Of a stretch of DNA of 64,000 bases, positions 51,967 through 61,255 are shown piece by piece (positions within the stretch are counted from its first letter, which is position 1; every line of letters starts with the position of its first letter). This DNA is from Arthrobacter sp. StoSoilA2. GTDB taxonomy: Bacteria; Actinomycetota; Actinomycetes; Actinomycetales; Micrococcaceae. Below the pieces are notes generated by a model that worked only from the letters and a program-made list of their open reading frames with translations, was not told the origin of the DNA and searched no databases. Location of the stretch: assembly GCF_019977195.1 (NCBI RefSeq), contig NZ_AP024643.1, positions 496,001-560,000 of the forward strand, given 5' to 3'. The position numbers and the translations under genes are program-made.

Positions 51967-52959
51967 ATGAACCTGGATAATCCCGACCTGCTGGACCGCA
52001 CCGACCCCGAAGGTGAAATCTCCCGCCGTGGCAAGGCCTACCGGAATTGGGGCCGCTGGGGCGAAGACGATGTCCTCGGCACGCTGAACTTCATCGACGC
52101 TGCCAAGCGGAAACAAGCGGCCGCATTGGTGCGGGACGGCGACGTCACCTCGCTATCGCAGCCCTTCGATATGGATGGGCCACAAAAAGGCTGGCGTCGC
52201 CGTACCAACCCGGTGCACACCATGCTGGACACCGGAACGGATGCCGAGCGGGGCACGCAGGGCTTTCCCCACGGATTGGGCGGCGCGGATGATGTCATTT
52301 CCATGCCGCTCCAGTGCTCCACCCAATGGGACGGACTAGGCCATATCTTTGACCACGGTGCCGCCTGGAACGGGCGAAGGGCCGGCGACGTCGTCACGAG
52401 CGACGGCGATCTTGTCACCGGAATCGAGCACGCGGCGGCAGCTCCTGTCTCCCGCGGTGTCCTGCTGGATCTAGGCCGTCACCTGCATCCGGAAACGGGC
52501 GAGCTGCCGGACGGCTACGCCATCTCCACGGCAGATCTGGAGTCCTGCATCGAAGCCCAGGGAGCCAGCAGTGTTGTTGGCACGGGCGACATCGTGCTGG
52601 TGAGGACAGGACAGTTGACCCGCGCGAAGCGGGATGGCTGGGGCGATTATGCCGGAGGCCCGGCGCCTGGACTTTCCTTGACGACGGCCGGCTGGCTGCA
52701 CAGAACCGAGATCGCGGCCATCGCCACTGACACGTGGGGCTTCGAAGTCCGTCCGAATGAGTTTGATGTTCCGGCCTTCCAACCACTTCACCAGGTGGTC
52801 ATTCCCAACACGGGACTCACGGTAGGTGAGTTGTGGGACCTGGACGGCCTCGCGGAGAAGTGTCGTGAACGCGGCCGCTACGAGTTCCTCCTGGTCGCGG
52901 CTCCTTTGCCGATTACAGGTGCCGTTGGTTCGCCCATCAATCCCATCGCGATCCTCTAA
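51967..52959 (+). CDS. Cyclase family metal-dependent hydrolase
   Basis: The 330-residue protein belongs to the cyclase/kynurenine-formamidase-like family (PF04199). The metal site reads CSTQWDGLGHIFDHGAAWNG, the TQWD variant of the usual THxD motif, and the C-terminal part has RPNEFDVPAFQPLHQVVIPNTG (split here as FDVPAF and PLHQ). It likely hydrolyses a lactone or amide intermediate. ATG 51967 follows GGGCGGGG; a GTG 12 bp upstream is possible. It follows the FAH gene by 13 bp. Confidence 0.85.
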   Translation: MNLDNPDLLDRTDPEGEISRRGKAYRNWGRWGEDDVLGTLNFIDAAKRKQAAALVRDGDVTSLSQPFDMDGPQKGWRRRTNPVHTMLDTGTDAERGTQGFPHGLGGADDVISMPLQCSTQWDGLGHIFDHGAAWNGRRAGDVVTSDGDLVTGIEHAAAAPVSRGVLLDLGRHLHPETGELPDGYAISTADLESCIEAQGASSVVGTGDIVLVRTGQLTRAKRDGWGDYAGGPAPGLSLTTAGWLHRTEIAAIATDTWGFEVRPNEFDVPAFQPLHQVVIPNTGLTVGELWDLDGLAEKCRERGRYEFLLVAAPLPITGAVGSPINPIAIL

Positions 52960-52988
52960 TCAACCCGATAACAACCCAAGGGGTAATC

Positions 52989-54125
52989 ATGACAGCAGTC
53001 CAGAAGGTAGCGATCGCCGGCAGCGGTGTTGCTGCCATGGCGGCCGCCATCCAGCTCGCAAAGGCGGGGGTCGCCGTCGACGTTTTTGAAGTAAAGCCGG
53101 AACTGAGTGCCCTGGGCTCGGGCATCACGCTGCAGGGCAATGCACTGCGCGTCTTCGACTCCCTGGGTGTCTGGGAAGACGTGCGTAAAAAGGGTATGGC
53201 TTTCGAAGGGCTGACCTTGCGGGCTCCCGGACCCGATGCGCCCGTCATCGCCCAACTCCCCGAGGTGAAGACCGGGGGACGGGACTACCCCGCGTGCATG
53301 GGAATGTACCGTCCCGACCTCGCCGGAATCCTGCTGAAGCACGCCGAAAAAGCCGGAGCGAAGGTCAACTTCGGAGCCAAGGTCACCGGATTTGATGTCC
53401 GTGATGACCAGAAGGTGGAGGTCTTCGTCAACGAGGCCCCTGCGGGTAGCTACGACCTCCTGATTGGTGCGGACGGAGTTAATTCCTCTGTTCGGGGACT
53501 CATGGGCATCGACACCGCCCCCGAAACCACTGGTATGGGCATCTGGCGTACCTTCGTCTCCCGCCCCAAGGAAGTGGAACACAGTGAGCTCTACTATGGC
53601 GGACCGGTATACATTGCCGGATACACGCCCACGGGCGAGGACACTATGTACGCGTTCCTGGTCGAGAAGGCGCAAGACCGTTTCGGGGTTTCTGATGAGG
53701 AAGCCGTAAACATCATGCGCGGGGAATCCATGGCCTACGGCGGCCCGTGGGCTTCCATCCGCGAAGATCTGGGTTCGGCTGCGAAAGTCAACTACACGTG
53801 GTTTACCAAGCACCTGGTCCCCGGCCGCTGGAACCGGGGCCCGGTGGTGATCATCGGCGATGCCGCCCACAGTTGCCCGCCCACCATCGCGCAGGGTGCA
53901 GCACAGGCGCTCGAAGACGCTGTGGTTTTGGCTGAATTGCTGATTGGCTCGGATGCCCTCAATGACAAGCTCTGGGACAGCTTCCACGAGCGTCGGGTTC
54001 CGCGCGTCCAGGCCGTGGTGGATGCATCCGTTCAGCTGGGCCAGTGGCAGATCGAGGGCAAGAAGGATGCAGACGCCCCGGGCTTGCTCTTCGGCATTGC
54101 GCAGAAAATGGCGGTGCCGGCATGA
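52989..54125 (+). CDS. FAD-dependent aromatic monooxygenase
   Basis: The 378-residue class A flavoprotein has the FAD fold AIAGSGVAAMAAAIQLA, the DG motif LLIGADGVNSSV, and the GD motif VVIIGDAAHSCPPTIAQGA. It would hydroxylate a phenolic ring with NAD(P)H and O2, perhaps the aglycone or a benzoate-like fragment before ring cleavage. It starts 29 bp after the cyclase gene and its stop overlaps the amidohydrolase start by 4 bp. Confidence 0.87.
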   Translation: MTAVQKVAIAGSGVAAMAAAIQLAKAGVAVDVFEVKPELSALGSGITLQGNALRVFDSLGVWEDVRKKGMAFEGLTLRAPGPDAPVIAQLPEVKTGGRDYPACMGMYRPDLAGILLKHAEKAGAKVNFGAKVTGFDVRDDQKVEVFVNEAPAGSYDLLIGADGVNSSVRGLMGIDTAPETTGMGIWRTFVSRPKEVEHSELYYGGPVYIAGYTPTGEDTMYAFLVEKAQDRFGVSDEEAVNIMRGESMAYGGPWASIREDLGSAAKVNYTWFTKHLVPGRWNRGPVVIIGDAAHSCPPTIAQGAAQALEDAVVLAELLIGSDALNDKLWDSFHERRVPRVQAVVDASVQLGQWQIEGKKDADAPGLLFGIAQKMAVPA

Positions 54126-55126
54126 CGATCGATGTTCACGCCCATGTGCTCCTGCCCTCTCTTCAGGCTGAGGTTGAACGGCGTGCCCCTGAGGCCTTCA
54201 AAGCGGCGGCGGACCTGGAGGCGCGACGCAACGGACCCGAAAGTCTCGCTGCTTCCGGACGCATGATCGGCGAACGGTTCCCACGGCTGACAGATGTGAA
54301 GGCCCGCCTGGCTGCCATGGATGCGCAAGGGGTGGACCATCAGTGGGTCAGTGCGTCCCCGAACCATTTCTATCCCTGGGCCGAAGAAGGTCTCGCCGTG
54401 TGGACCGCCACAGAGGCCAACCGCCTGGTTGCGGAGCACGTCGCCCAGGCACCGGAGCGGCTGACCGGCCTGGGTTTGGTGCCGCTGCAGCATCCGGAAC
54501 GCATTGTGGAATGCGTGGATGACGCCATCCTCGGCAGGGCGCTTGCCGGCATCGAAATTTCCTCGTTTGCCGGCGACGTCGAGTTGTCCGATGAACGGCT
54601 GGAACCCTTCTGGTCGCGGGTGGAGGAGTTGGGTGTCGTGATCTTCCTGCACCCTTTCGGCTGCAGCCTGGATGAGCGCCTGGATAAGTTCTACTTGTCC
54701 AACACCGTGGGCCAGCCAGCCGAAAACGCTGTAGCACTTTCGCACGTGATCTTCTCGGGAGTACTGGACCGTCACCCCGGCCTGAAAATCCTCGCTGCCC
54801 ACGGCGGTGGATATCTGCCAACGGCCATCGGCCGTTCCGACCACGCCTGGCGGGTACGTCCGGAAGCCCACGGTTGCAGTAATGAGCCATCAAGCTATTT
54901 GCGACGGATCTGGTTCGATACGGTGGTCCACGATCCATCGGCATTGCGCCACCTCGTGGAAGTCGCGGGGCCCTCCCAGGTCCTCATGGGTAGCGATTTC
55001 CCGTTCGATATGGGCCCGGAAGACCCTGTCGCCGAGGTCTGCGCCGCAGGGCTGCCGGATGATGTGATTGACAGGATCCTTTCCGGCAATGCCGAGGCAT
55101 TGTTGGCGCAGCGGGTGCGGGCATGA
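54122..55126 (+). CDS. Amidohydrolase family protein, ACMSD-like decarboxylase
   Basis: The 334-residue TIM barrel has the metal site of the ACMSD/resorcylate decarboxylase group: DVHAHVLLP (His-x-His) at residues 4-6, VIFLHPFG (His), KILAAHGGGYLP (His) and VLMGSDFPFDMG (Asp). Such enzymes remove CO2 from hydroxybenzoates or muconate semialdehydes, or hydrolyse C-C bonds. Operon position between a hydroxylase and an FAH protein fits an aromatic decarboxylase. ATG 54122 overlaps the previous stop. Confidence 0.87.
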   Translation: MTIDVHAHVLLPSLQAEVERRAPEAFKAAADLEARRNGPESLAASGRMIGERFPRLTDVKARLAAMDAQGVDHQWVSASPNHFYPWAEEGLAVWTATEANRLVAEHVAQAPERLTGLGLVPLQHPERIVECVDDAILGRALAGIEISSFAGDVELSDERLEPFWSRVEELGVVIFLHPFGCSLDERLDKFYLSNTVGQPAENAVALSHVIFSGVLDRHPGLKILAAHGGGYLPTAIGRSDHAWRVRPEAHGCSNEPSSYLRRIWFDTVVHDPSALRHLVEVAGPSQVLMGSDFPFDMGPEDPVAEVCAAGLPDDVIDRILSGNAEALLAQRVRA

Positions 55127-56088
55127 AGATTGCGCGCTGGCAGGACGGCGCCGAAGTTGGCGAGGGCTTCATCATTGGGGACAAAGCAGTACCGTTTCCC
55201 AATGGCCTGCGGGTTGCCGAGGTCCTGGCCCGCGGTCTGGCGGGCGCCCGTGAACTGTTCGGTCGGGTGAACCACGACGGCGGACGGCCGCTGGGCGCTG
55301 TCCAGCTCCTTGCGCCGTTGGTTCCGGCGGCGATCAGGGATTTCGTTGCCTTCGAGGAACATGTTGAAGGCGTCAGTGCTTCCGTTGACGGCAAGAGCGA
55401 AGTGGTGCCTGAGTGGTACGAGGCGCCAACGTTCTATTTCACGAATCCCCACACGGTGTTGGGGCCTGGTGAGCCTGTCATTCCGCCGGTGACGCAGCGA
55501 CTCGACTTCGAACTGGAGATCGCTGCCGTGCTGGGTGGTCCCGGAGGCGCCAACCTTTCGGGCGATGGGGCTGCCGAAGCTATTTTCGGCTACACAATCA
55601 TGAACGACTGGTCCGCCAGGGACATCCAGTCCAGGGAAATGAAGGTCCGGCTGGGCCCTGCCAAGGGAAAGGACTTTGGCACCAGCCTTGGGCCGTGGAT
55701 CGTCACGGCAGATGAGTTGGCACCGTACGTGGACGCTGATGGATTCCTGGCACTGAGGGCAGAGGTCTTCGTCAATACTGAACGGGTGGGGGAGGACCTG
55801 GTCTCCAATATGGGGTGGACCTTCCCCGAACTTGTCTCCTACGCCTCTAGGAACTCGAGGGTGGTTTTTGGCGATGTCCTGGGCTCCGGCACCGTGGGCA
55901 ATGGCGGATGCCTTGGTGAACTGTGGGGTCGCCGCGGCGAACTTAACCCTGCACCGCTCACTGCTGGTGACGAAGTGCGCATGGTGGTGGAAGGCATTGG
56001 TGAGTTGACAGGTACGGTGGGTGCCGCCGTCGAGGGCCCTCTTGTGCCTCGAGCGAGGAACCGAAACCGCGCGCGCTCCAGAGTCTAA
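55123..56088 (+). CDS. Fumarylacetoacetate hydrolase family protein 3
   Basis: The 321-residue protein has PEWYEAPTFYFTNPHTVLGP, the metal pair in LDFELEIAAVLG, FGYTIMNDWSARDIQ, KGKDFGTSLGPWIV and LGSGTVGNGG, typical of FAH-domain hydrolases closer to true fumarylacetoacetases than paralogue 2. It likely splits the last acylpyruvate of the pathway. It overlaps the amidohydrolase by 4 bp and ends the five-gene run; the C-terminus is Arg-rich. Confidence 0.87.
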   Translation: MKIARWQDGAEVGEGFIIGDKAVPFPNGLRVAEVLARGLAGARELFGRVNHDGGRPLGAVQLLAPLVPAAIRDFVAFEEHVEGVSASVDGKSEVVPEWYEAPTFYFTNPHTVLGPGEPVIPPVTQRLDFELEIAAVLGGPGGANLSGDGAAEAIFGYTIMNDWSARDIQSREMKVRLGPAKGKDFGTSLGPWIVTADELAPYVDADGFLALRAEVFVNTERVGEDLVSNMGWTFPELVSYASRNSRVVFGDVLGSGTVGNGGCLGELWGRRGELNPAPLTAGDEVRMVVEGIGELTGTVGAAVEGPLVPRARNRNRARSRV

Positions 56089-56108
56089 GAAGAACAATCT
56101 TTTGTTGC

Positions 56109-56133
56109 TTTTAGACCAAAGTGTGATCTAAAA
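56109..56133. promoter_or_regulatory. Inverted repeat TTTTAGA-N11-TCTAAAA
   Basis: Arms at 56109-56115 and 56127-56133, plus inner CA/TG pairs. It lies between the FAH gene and the MFS gene, about 105 bp before the latter. A regulator binding site is inferred; the regulator is not evident. Confidence 0.5.
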
Positions 56134-56238
56134 TGAAAGTGGCGTCGGGATCCCCACAGGGATCCGTTCTCGGCAGTGAGGATGCTGCCGAGGCACAAAC
56201 CGTCGCGTCGACGGCCCGATCGTTCGGGCAGAAACCCC

Positions 56239-57735
56239 ATGCCACTTTCTACTTTGAGACTTCGGTTCCTCGTCGCCTCCCTTCTGAGCGTGTCCTTCCT
56301 GGGGGCACTGGACCACACGGTGGTCTCAACTTCACTTGCCACCATCGCCGGGGAACTCGGCGCCCTGGAGCTTATGAGCTGGGTTGTGGTGGGATACACG
56401 CTCGCCAGTACCGTCCTGTTGCCCGTGCTGGGAAAACTCGGGGACGTGCTGGGGCCGCGACGCGTCTTTCTCGCTTCCCTGGTGATCTTCCTGCTCGCAT
56501 CCCTGGCCTGCGGATTCGCCGATGACATCACCTGGCTGATTGCATCCCGGGTGATTCAGGGAATGAGTTCAGCCGGGCTGCAGCTCATGTCGCAGACCAT
56601 TGTTGCCAAGGTGACCACACCACGTGAGCGTCCGCGATACCTGGCGGCCATCGGGGCGGCCTTTCCGATTGCGATCCTGGTAGGGCCCGTCCTCGGCGGA
56701 GCGATCACAGACTACTGGGGCTGGTCCTGGGTTTTCTGGATCAACATCCCGGTGGGCGTTGTTGCCTTGGTTTTGGCCTTTGTTGCGGTTCCCCCACTTG
56801 AGCGGGGCCAGATTCCGAGGCACTACGATGTGGCCGGTGCATGCGCCTTCACGCTGGGCCTGGTCTTCCTGGTCCTCGGCGTCACATGGACCGCCGAACG
56901 AAGCCTTGGTGTACAGGCCATCAGCGCCCTGGCCGTCAGTGTGGTGGCTTTGATGGCCTTCTTCATCATCGAGCGCCGCGCCCCCGAGCCAATCGTCCCT
57001 TTGCGGTTCTTCGCCAACAGGACCATAGCCGCCGGCACCGCGCTCTCGGCGATTATCGGCGTCGGGCTTTTCTCCATCACCGCGTACCTGCCCACCTATT
57101 TCCAGATGGCCTACCGGATCAGCGTCACAGTATCCGGGCTGGTGCCCATAGCCACGGTCCTGGGCATGCTGGTCAGCAACCTCCTCACCGGATGGCTTGC
57201 CAGCCGCACCGGCCGCTATCGGATCTTTCCCATTATCGGGACGTGCATGGGGGCGGCAGGGCTGTTTGTCATGGCATGGCTGCCGATCGGACTTCCCCTG
57301 TGGGTGCCGATGATCGTCATGGGCTTCGTTGGAATGGGGACCGGATCGTTCATGAGCCTCATTGTTGCGGTAGTTCAAAGCGCCGCACCGGCCAACCAGA
57401 CCGGAAGCATCACAGCAACGGTCAACCTCGTGCGGCAGGTTGGCTCCACCGTAGCCACCGCCATTATTGGCGGAACCATTGGTTCAGGCGTCGCAGCGCT
57501 GCTCCCCGCAGGAATGGACGCCGCGAACCTCACGCCCCACGCCGTTCACCAGGCTCCGCCTGAAACCCAGGACGTTGTTGCGGGAATCTATGGGGCTGTG
57601 TTCTCTCCGATCTTCATCGCGCTCGCCGTTACCTATGCCATTGGCATCATCGCCGCCGTCCTGCTACCGCAAGGACGGTTGGCGGACGAACCACAAACCA
57701 CCCGCCCAGAAGTCTCCGAAACCCTTTCGGCCTGA
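56239..57735 (+). CDS. MFS transporter, DHA2 (EmrB/QacA) type
   Basis: The 498-residue protein has 14 predicted helices, with SFLGALDHTVVSTSLATIAGEL (helix 1, split as LGALDHTVV), KLGDVLGPRR in the first loop, and AFPIAILVGPVLGGAITDYWGWSWVFWIN shown in part by GPVLGGAI (motif C). It is an H+-driven exporter, perhaps for toxic phenolic aglycones (inference). ATG 56239 was chosen because the hydrophobic core begins 10 residues later. The second GMC gene follows 20 bp later. Confidence 0.86.
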   Translation: MPLSTLRLRFLVASLLSVSFLGALDHTVVSTSLATIAGELGALELMSWVVVGYTLASTVLLPVLGKLGDVLGPRRVFLASLVIFLLASLACGFADDITWLIASRVIQGMSSAGLQLMSQTIVAKVTTPRERPRYLAAIGAAFPIAILVGPVLGGAITDYWGWSWVFWINIPVGVVALVLAFVAVPPLERGQIPRHYDVAGACAFTLGLVFLVLGVTWTAERSLGVQAISALAVSVVALMAFFIIERRAPEPIVPLRFFANRTIAAGTALSAIIGVGLFSITAYLPTYFQMAYRISVTVSGLVPIATVLGMLVSNLLTGWLASRTGRYRIFPIIGTCMGAAGLFVMAWLPIGLPLWVPMIVMGFVGMGTGSFMSLIVAVVQSAAPANQTGSITATVNLVRQVGSTVATAIIGGTIGSGVAALLPAGMDAANLTPHAVHQAPPETQDVVAGIYGAVFSPIFIALAVTYAIGIIAAVLLPQGRLADEPQTTRPEVSETLSA

Positions 57736-57755
57736 CCTTGCACCAAGGAGAAACA

Positions 57756-59369
57756 ATGTCCAAGAATCCGACCATTGCCATTGTTGGCAGCGGGCCGATC
57801 GGCTCAACGTACGCACGGTTGCTGGTTGAAGGCACCCCCGACGCCCACGTGATCATGTTTGAAGCCGGCCCGCAGTTGACCGGCCGGCCAGGCGAAAGCG
57901 TCCGCAACATTGCCGACCCCGATCAGAAGGCCATGGCACGGGAGATGTCGCAGGGGCCGCAGTCCGGCGCATTCCGGGAGTCGTTGGGTATTCCTGCCGG
58001 GACCGTGACTGAAGGCATGTTCACCGCCCGCCAAGGTACCCACCTCCTTGACTTCGGCGGACCGGGGTCGGCCCACGCCGAAACTTTCCCGGCCGCAGCG
58101 GCGGCGACCAACGTCGGTGGGCAGGGGGCGCACTGGACCTGCGCAACGCCGTCGCCGGCTTTCAGCGAGAAGATCCCGTTCATTGCCGACGACGAGTGGG
58201 AGAACCTCATCACCTCGGCGAAGGGCCTCCTCCATGTGCAGAGCGCAGCGTTCGCCGATTCGGGAGTCGGGGCCGCCATCCGGTCGCTCCTGGAAGAAGA
58301 GTTCGCCGGCGAGCTGCCGGAGGGTTATGGGGTGGGTACCCTGCCCGTCGCGGGCGATCCCCAGCCTGACGGTTCCATGCGATGGGCAGGTGCCGATGTT
58401 GTCCTCGGTCCACTCATCGATCCCGGGTCTCCGTTGTCCGGGCGCTTCGAACTCCGTGATCTCACCCTGGTACGCCGGGTGGAAACGGAGGGAAAACGGG
58501 CCACCGGTGTCACTGTGGAAAACCTTCGCACGGGAGAAACCACTTTTGTCCCGGCAGACGTAGTAGTGGTGGCCGCCGATGCTTTCCGGTCGCCGCAATT
58601 GCTGTGGGCTTCGGGCGTTCGGCCTGCCGCGCTGGGCCACTACCTCACGGAACATCCGGTGGTCATCTCAACAGTCGCCCTTGATCCGGAGAAGATGGAA
58701 CGGTTTGCGAGCGAATCGGATCTGGAGGCCGAACTTGCCAGGCGCGCCCAGAACCCAGCCGATCCCGTGGCTGCCGTCAATCGGATCCCCTTCTCCGAAC
58801 CGGAGCATCCCTTCTCCGTCCAGGTCATGTATTCCGAAACAACACCGTTCCCCATGGCCCCTGATGCTCCTTACGCACGGAACCGCTGGGGCTACGTCAA
58901 CATGGGCTATGGCATGCGCAAGCACCCGCGTTTTGAGGACGGCGTGACTTTTGACGACAACGAGCTGGACTATCGCGGTTTCCCGAACATGACCATCAGC
59001 TACGCCCTCACCGAGAGGGAGCACGTTGAAATCGAAGATGCCACCGCACGGCTGCTCCGGGCGGGCAAGGCGCTGGGGGTCTTCGTAGCCGAACCGCGGC
59101 TCATGCCAAACGGCTCCAGCCTCCACTACCAGGGGACCATGCGTATGGGCGCATCCGACGACGGTACGTCCGTTGCGGACCCATGGTCACGTGTATGGGG
59201 CTACGGAAATCTGGTGGTCGGTGGGAACGCGCTGATTCCGACGGCTACTGCCATGAACCCGACGCTGATGAGCGTGGCCATCGCAGTGCGCGGCGCCCGG
59301 AAACTGGTGGAGGAGTTGGCCGCCCCAAGCTCGTCGGTCAACGAAGAGGTGGTCCATAGCAGGGCGTGA
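57756..59369 (+). CDS. GMC oxidoreductase, C-glycoside 3-oxidase-like (paralogue 2)
   Basis: The 537-residue flavoprotein has AIVGSGPIGSTYARLL at the N-terminus, NVGGQGAHWTCATPSP, LLWASGVRPAALGHYLTEHP, the active-site LHYQGTMRMGASDD (His) and ATAMNPTLMSVAIAVRGA. It is a paralogue of the protein at 33010 but lacks the AQEEA repeat. It would make the 3-oxo-glycoside that deglycosidases need. ATG 57756 follows AAGGAG. The MFS-oxidase pairing suggests a unit for one glycoside type. Confidence 0.8.
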   Translation: MSKNPTIAIVGSGPIGSTYARLLVEGTPDAHVIMFEAGPQLTGRPGESVRNIADPDQKAMAREMSQGPQSGAFRESLGIPAGTVTEGMFTARQGTHLLDFGGPGSAHAETFPAAAAATNVGGQGAHWTCATPSPAFSEKIPFIADDEWENLITSAKGLLHVQSAAFADSGVGAAIRSLLEEEFAGELPEGYGVGTLPVAGDPQPDGSMRWAGADVVLGPLIDPGSPLSGRFELRDLTLVRRVETEGKRATGVTVENLRTGETTFVPADVVVVAADAFRSPQLLWASGVRPAALGHYLTEHPVVISTVALDPEKMERFASESDLEAELARRAQNPADPVAAVNRIPFSEPEHPFSVQVMYSETTPFPMAPDAPYARNRWGYVNMGYGMRKHPRFEDGVTFDDNELDYRGFPNMTISYALTEREHVEIEDATARLLRAGKALGVFVAEPRLMPNGSSLHYQGTMRMGASDDGTSVADPWSRVWGYGNLVVGGNALIPTATAMNPTLMSVAIAVRGARKLVEELAAPSSSVNEEVVHSRA

Positions 59370-59418
59370 CTGTGGCATTGGCCTGATCACATTCCGTGGA
59401 CAGCCTGCCGGGGGAGGA

Positions 59419-59462
59419 GCATAATAGTTAGCGGAGCTAATTAGCACTGCTAACTATTATGC
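59419..59462. promoter_or_regulatory. Tandem MarR operators inside a larger inverted repeat
   Basis: Two abutting 13-bp palindromes, TTAGCGGAGCTAA (59428-59440) and TTAGCACTGCTAA (59441-59453), lie within 14-bp outer arms GCATAATAGTTAGC and GCTAACTATTATGC. They precede the MarR gene. Confidence 0.8.
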
Positions 59463-59485
59463 CAAACCTCAGGAGGCGTCTCCGC

Positions 59486-59935
59486 GTGAGCGCAGCTATC
59501 GACGACGGACCGGCGGAGATTCAAGCCGACGTCCTCGCCATTGATCTTCGAACCGCAGTGATGCGAACATCCCGCAGGCTGCGAATCGAAGCGACCGGCG
59601 AGGTGATTACCCCTGGGCAGTACACGGTGCTCGCCCACCTCAACTCCGGTTCGCAGACGTTACGGGAACTGGCCGAGCTGGAGCACGTCCAGGCGCCGTC
59701 GATGACCCGGATCGTGAACGCCCTGTCCGGGCAAGGCTTCGTGTCACGGCAGGCCAACCCCGAAGACGGCCGGCAGGTCCACATCAGCATTACTCCAGCG
59801 GGCCAGGAAGTCCTGGCCGAGGCCCGCAGCCAGCGGACTGCCTGGCTGGCGCAGCGCGTAGCAGGACTCAGTGCGGAGGATCGGCTGACGCTAAGCCGGG
59901 CCGCGCGCATCATGCAGGAGATGAGCGCCAAGTGA
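59486..59935 (+). CDS. MarR family regulator
   Basis: The 149-residue protein has the MarR winged helix: ITPGQYTVLAHL, LRELAELEHVQAPSMTRIV, and the wing NPEDGRQVHISITPAG. GTG 59486 was chosen because AGGAGG lies 9 bp before it, while the upstream ATG at 59459 is inside the operator. It is coupled by a 4-bp overlap to an exporter gene, the usual MarR-efflux layout, and probably represses this operon until a phenolic ligand binds. Confidence 0.9.
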   Translation: MSAAIDDGPAEIQADVLAIDLRTAVMRTSRRLRIEATGEVITPGQYTVLAHLNSGSQTLRELAELEHVQAPSMTRIVNALSGQGFVSRQANPEDGRQVHISITPAGQEVLAEARSQRTAWLAQRVAGLSAEDRLTLSRAARIMQEMSAK

Positions 59936-61200
59936 GTGCCATGTTCCGTGCCCTCGAGAGTCCCAATTACCGGCTTTGGGCTGGTGGTGCGCTGGTGTCC
60001 AACGTCGGCACCTGGATGCAGCGGGTGGCACAGGACTGGCTGGTCCTGACGGTCCTCACGAATCACTCCGGAACCGCAGTGGGCATCACCACGGCGCTGC
60101 AATTCCTGCCCATGCTCCTTCTTGGGCCGTATGCGGGCGTCCTGGCCGACCGCTACCGAAAGCGCGTGATCCTCCTCTGGACCCAGACGGCCATGGGAAT
60201 CTGCGGGCTGATCGTTGGCCTTCTGGTGGTAACGGGCGTGGCCCAGTTGTGGCACGTCTACCTCGCCGCCCTTGCCTTGGGACTGGCTGCCGCAATCGAT
60301 GGCCCGGCCCGTCAGGCGTTCGTGTCGGAACTTGTTGGCCCGGAGAAGCTCTCCAATGCCGTGGCGCTGAACTCTGCCTCCTTCAACAGCGCCAGGCTGA
60401 CCGGCCCTGCCATCGCCGGAGTGCTCATTGCGTGGATCGGCACGGGTCCGGTGTTCCTTCTCAACGCAGCGAGCTTTGTGGCCGTCATCGTTTCCCTCTC
60501 CCGGGTTAAGGCCGCCGAGCTGGAGCCGGCAACGCCAGTGGCCCGCGGCAAGCACCAATTAACCGAAGGCCTGCAGTACGTGCGCCAACGCCCTGACCTG
60601 GTCCTCATTTTGCTGATGGTGGGGCTGTTGGGTGCCTTTGGCATGAACTTCCAGGTGACGAACTCCTTGATGTCCACGGCGGAGTTTGGCATGGGGCCGG
60701 AGGAGTTTGGTCTCCTTGGCTCCATCATGGCCGTGGGAACACTCGGGGGTGCTTTGCTGGCGGCCCGCAGGTCCGGCCCGAGGCTCCGTTTCATGCTCGG
60801 CGGCGCAATGAGCCTTGGCGCCTTCACCATCCTGGCGAGCATCTCGCCGACGTTCTGGATATATGCGGCAGTACTTGTTCCGGTAGGGCTGGCGTCCATC
60901 ACGTTCCTGAACAGTTGCAACACCACTATCCAGTTGTCCGTGGAGCCGCAATTCCGTGGACGCGTCCTCGCCCTGTACTTGGCCATCCTGCAAGGCGGCA
61001 CGGCAATCGGAGCACCCCTCATGGGCTGGATCGGCACGGAATTCGGAGCCCGCTGGGCTGTGGCATCCGGCGGGGTGGTAGTCCTTTTGACCGCCGTCGC
61101 TTGCGTGGTCCTGGTCAGCCGTCGCAGCCGGAAGACGCTCCGTGAACAGGTTCGCAGTGCATGGCTGCGGAGGCGGGCGACCCAAGCGTCGTCCAGCTAG
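59932..61200 (+). CDS. MFS transporter, DHA3 (enterobactin-exporter) type
   Basis: The 422-residue protein starts FRALESPNYRLWAGGALVSNVGTWMQ (begins FRALESPNYRLW), typical of the MFS_3/EntS-like group, with 12 membrane helices and the loop GVLADRYRKRVILLW. It likely exports a drug or small toxic compound. The gene starts at GTG 59932, overlapping the MarR stop by 4 bp. Confidence 0.88.
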   Translation: MSAMFRALESPNYRLWAGGALVSNVGTWMQRVAQDWLVLTVLTNHSGTAVGITTALQFLPMLLLGPYAGVLADRYRKRVILLWTQTAMGICGLIVGLLVVTGVAQLWHVYLAALALGLAAAIDGPARQAFVSELVGPEKLSNAVALNSASFNSARLTGPAIAGVLIAWIGTGPVFLLNAASFVAVIVSLSRVKAAELEPATPVARGKHQLTEGLQYVRQRPDLVLILLMVGLLGAFGMNFQVTNSLMSTAEFGMGPEEFGLLGSIMAVGTLGGALLAARRSGPRLRFMLGGAMSLGAFTILASISPTFWIYAAVLVPVGLASITFLNSCNTTIQLSVEPQFRGRVLALYLAILQGGTAIGAPLMGWIGTEFGARWAVASGGVVVLLTAVACVVLVSRRSRKTLREQVRSAWLRRRATQASSS

Positions 61201-61255
61201 CGGACCTCAAGCTGCCTCTTGTGAACCACGAGAGGCCGTTGGCTGTATCCAGATA

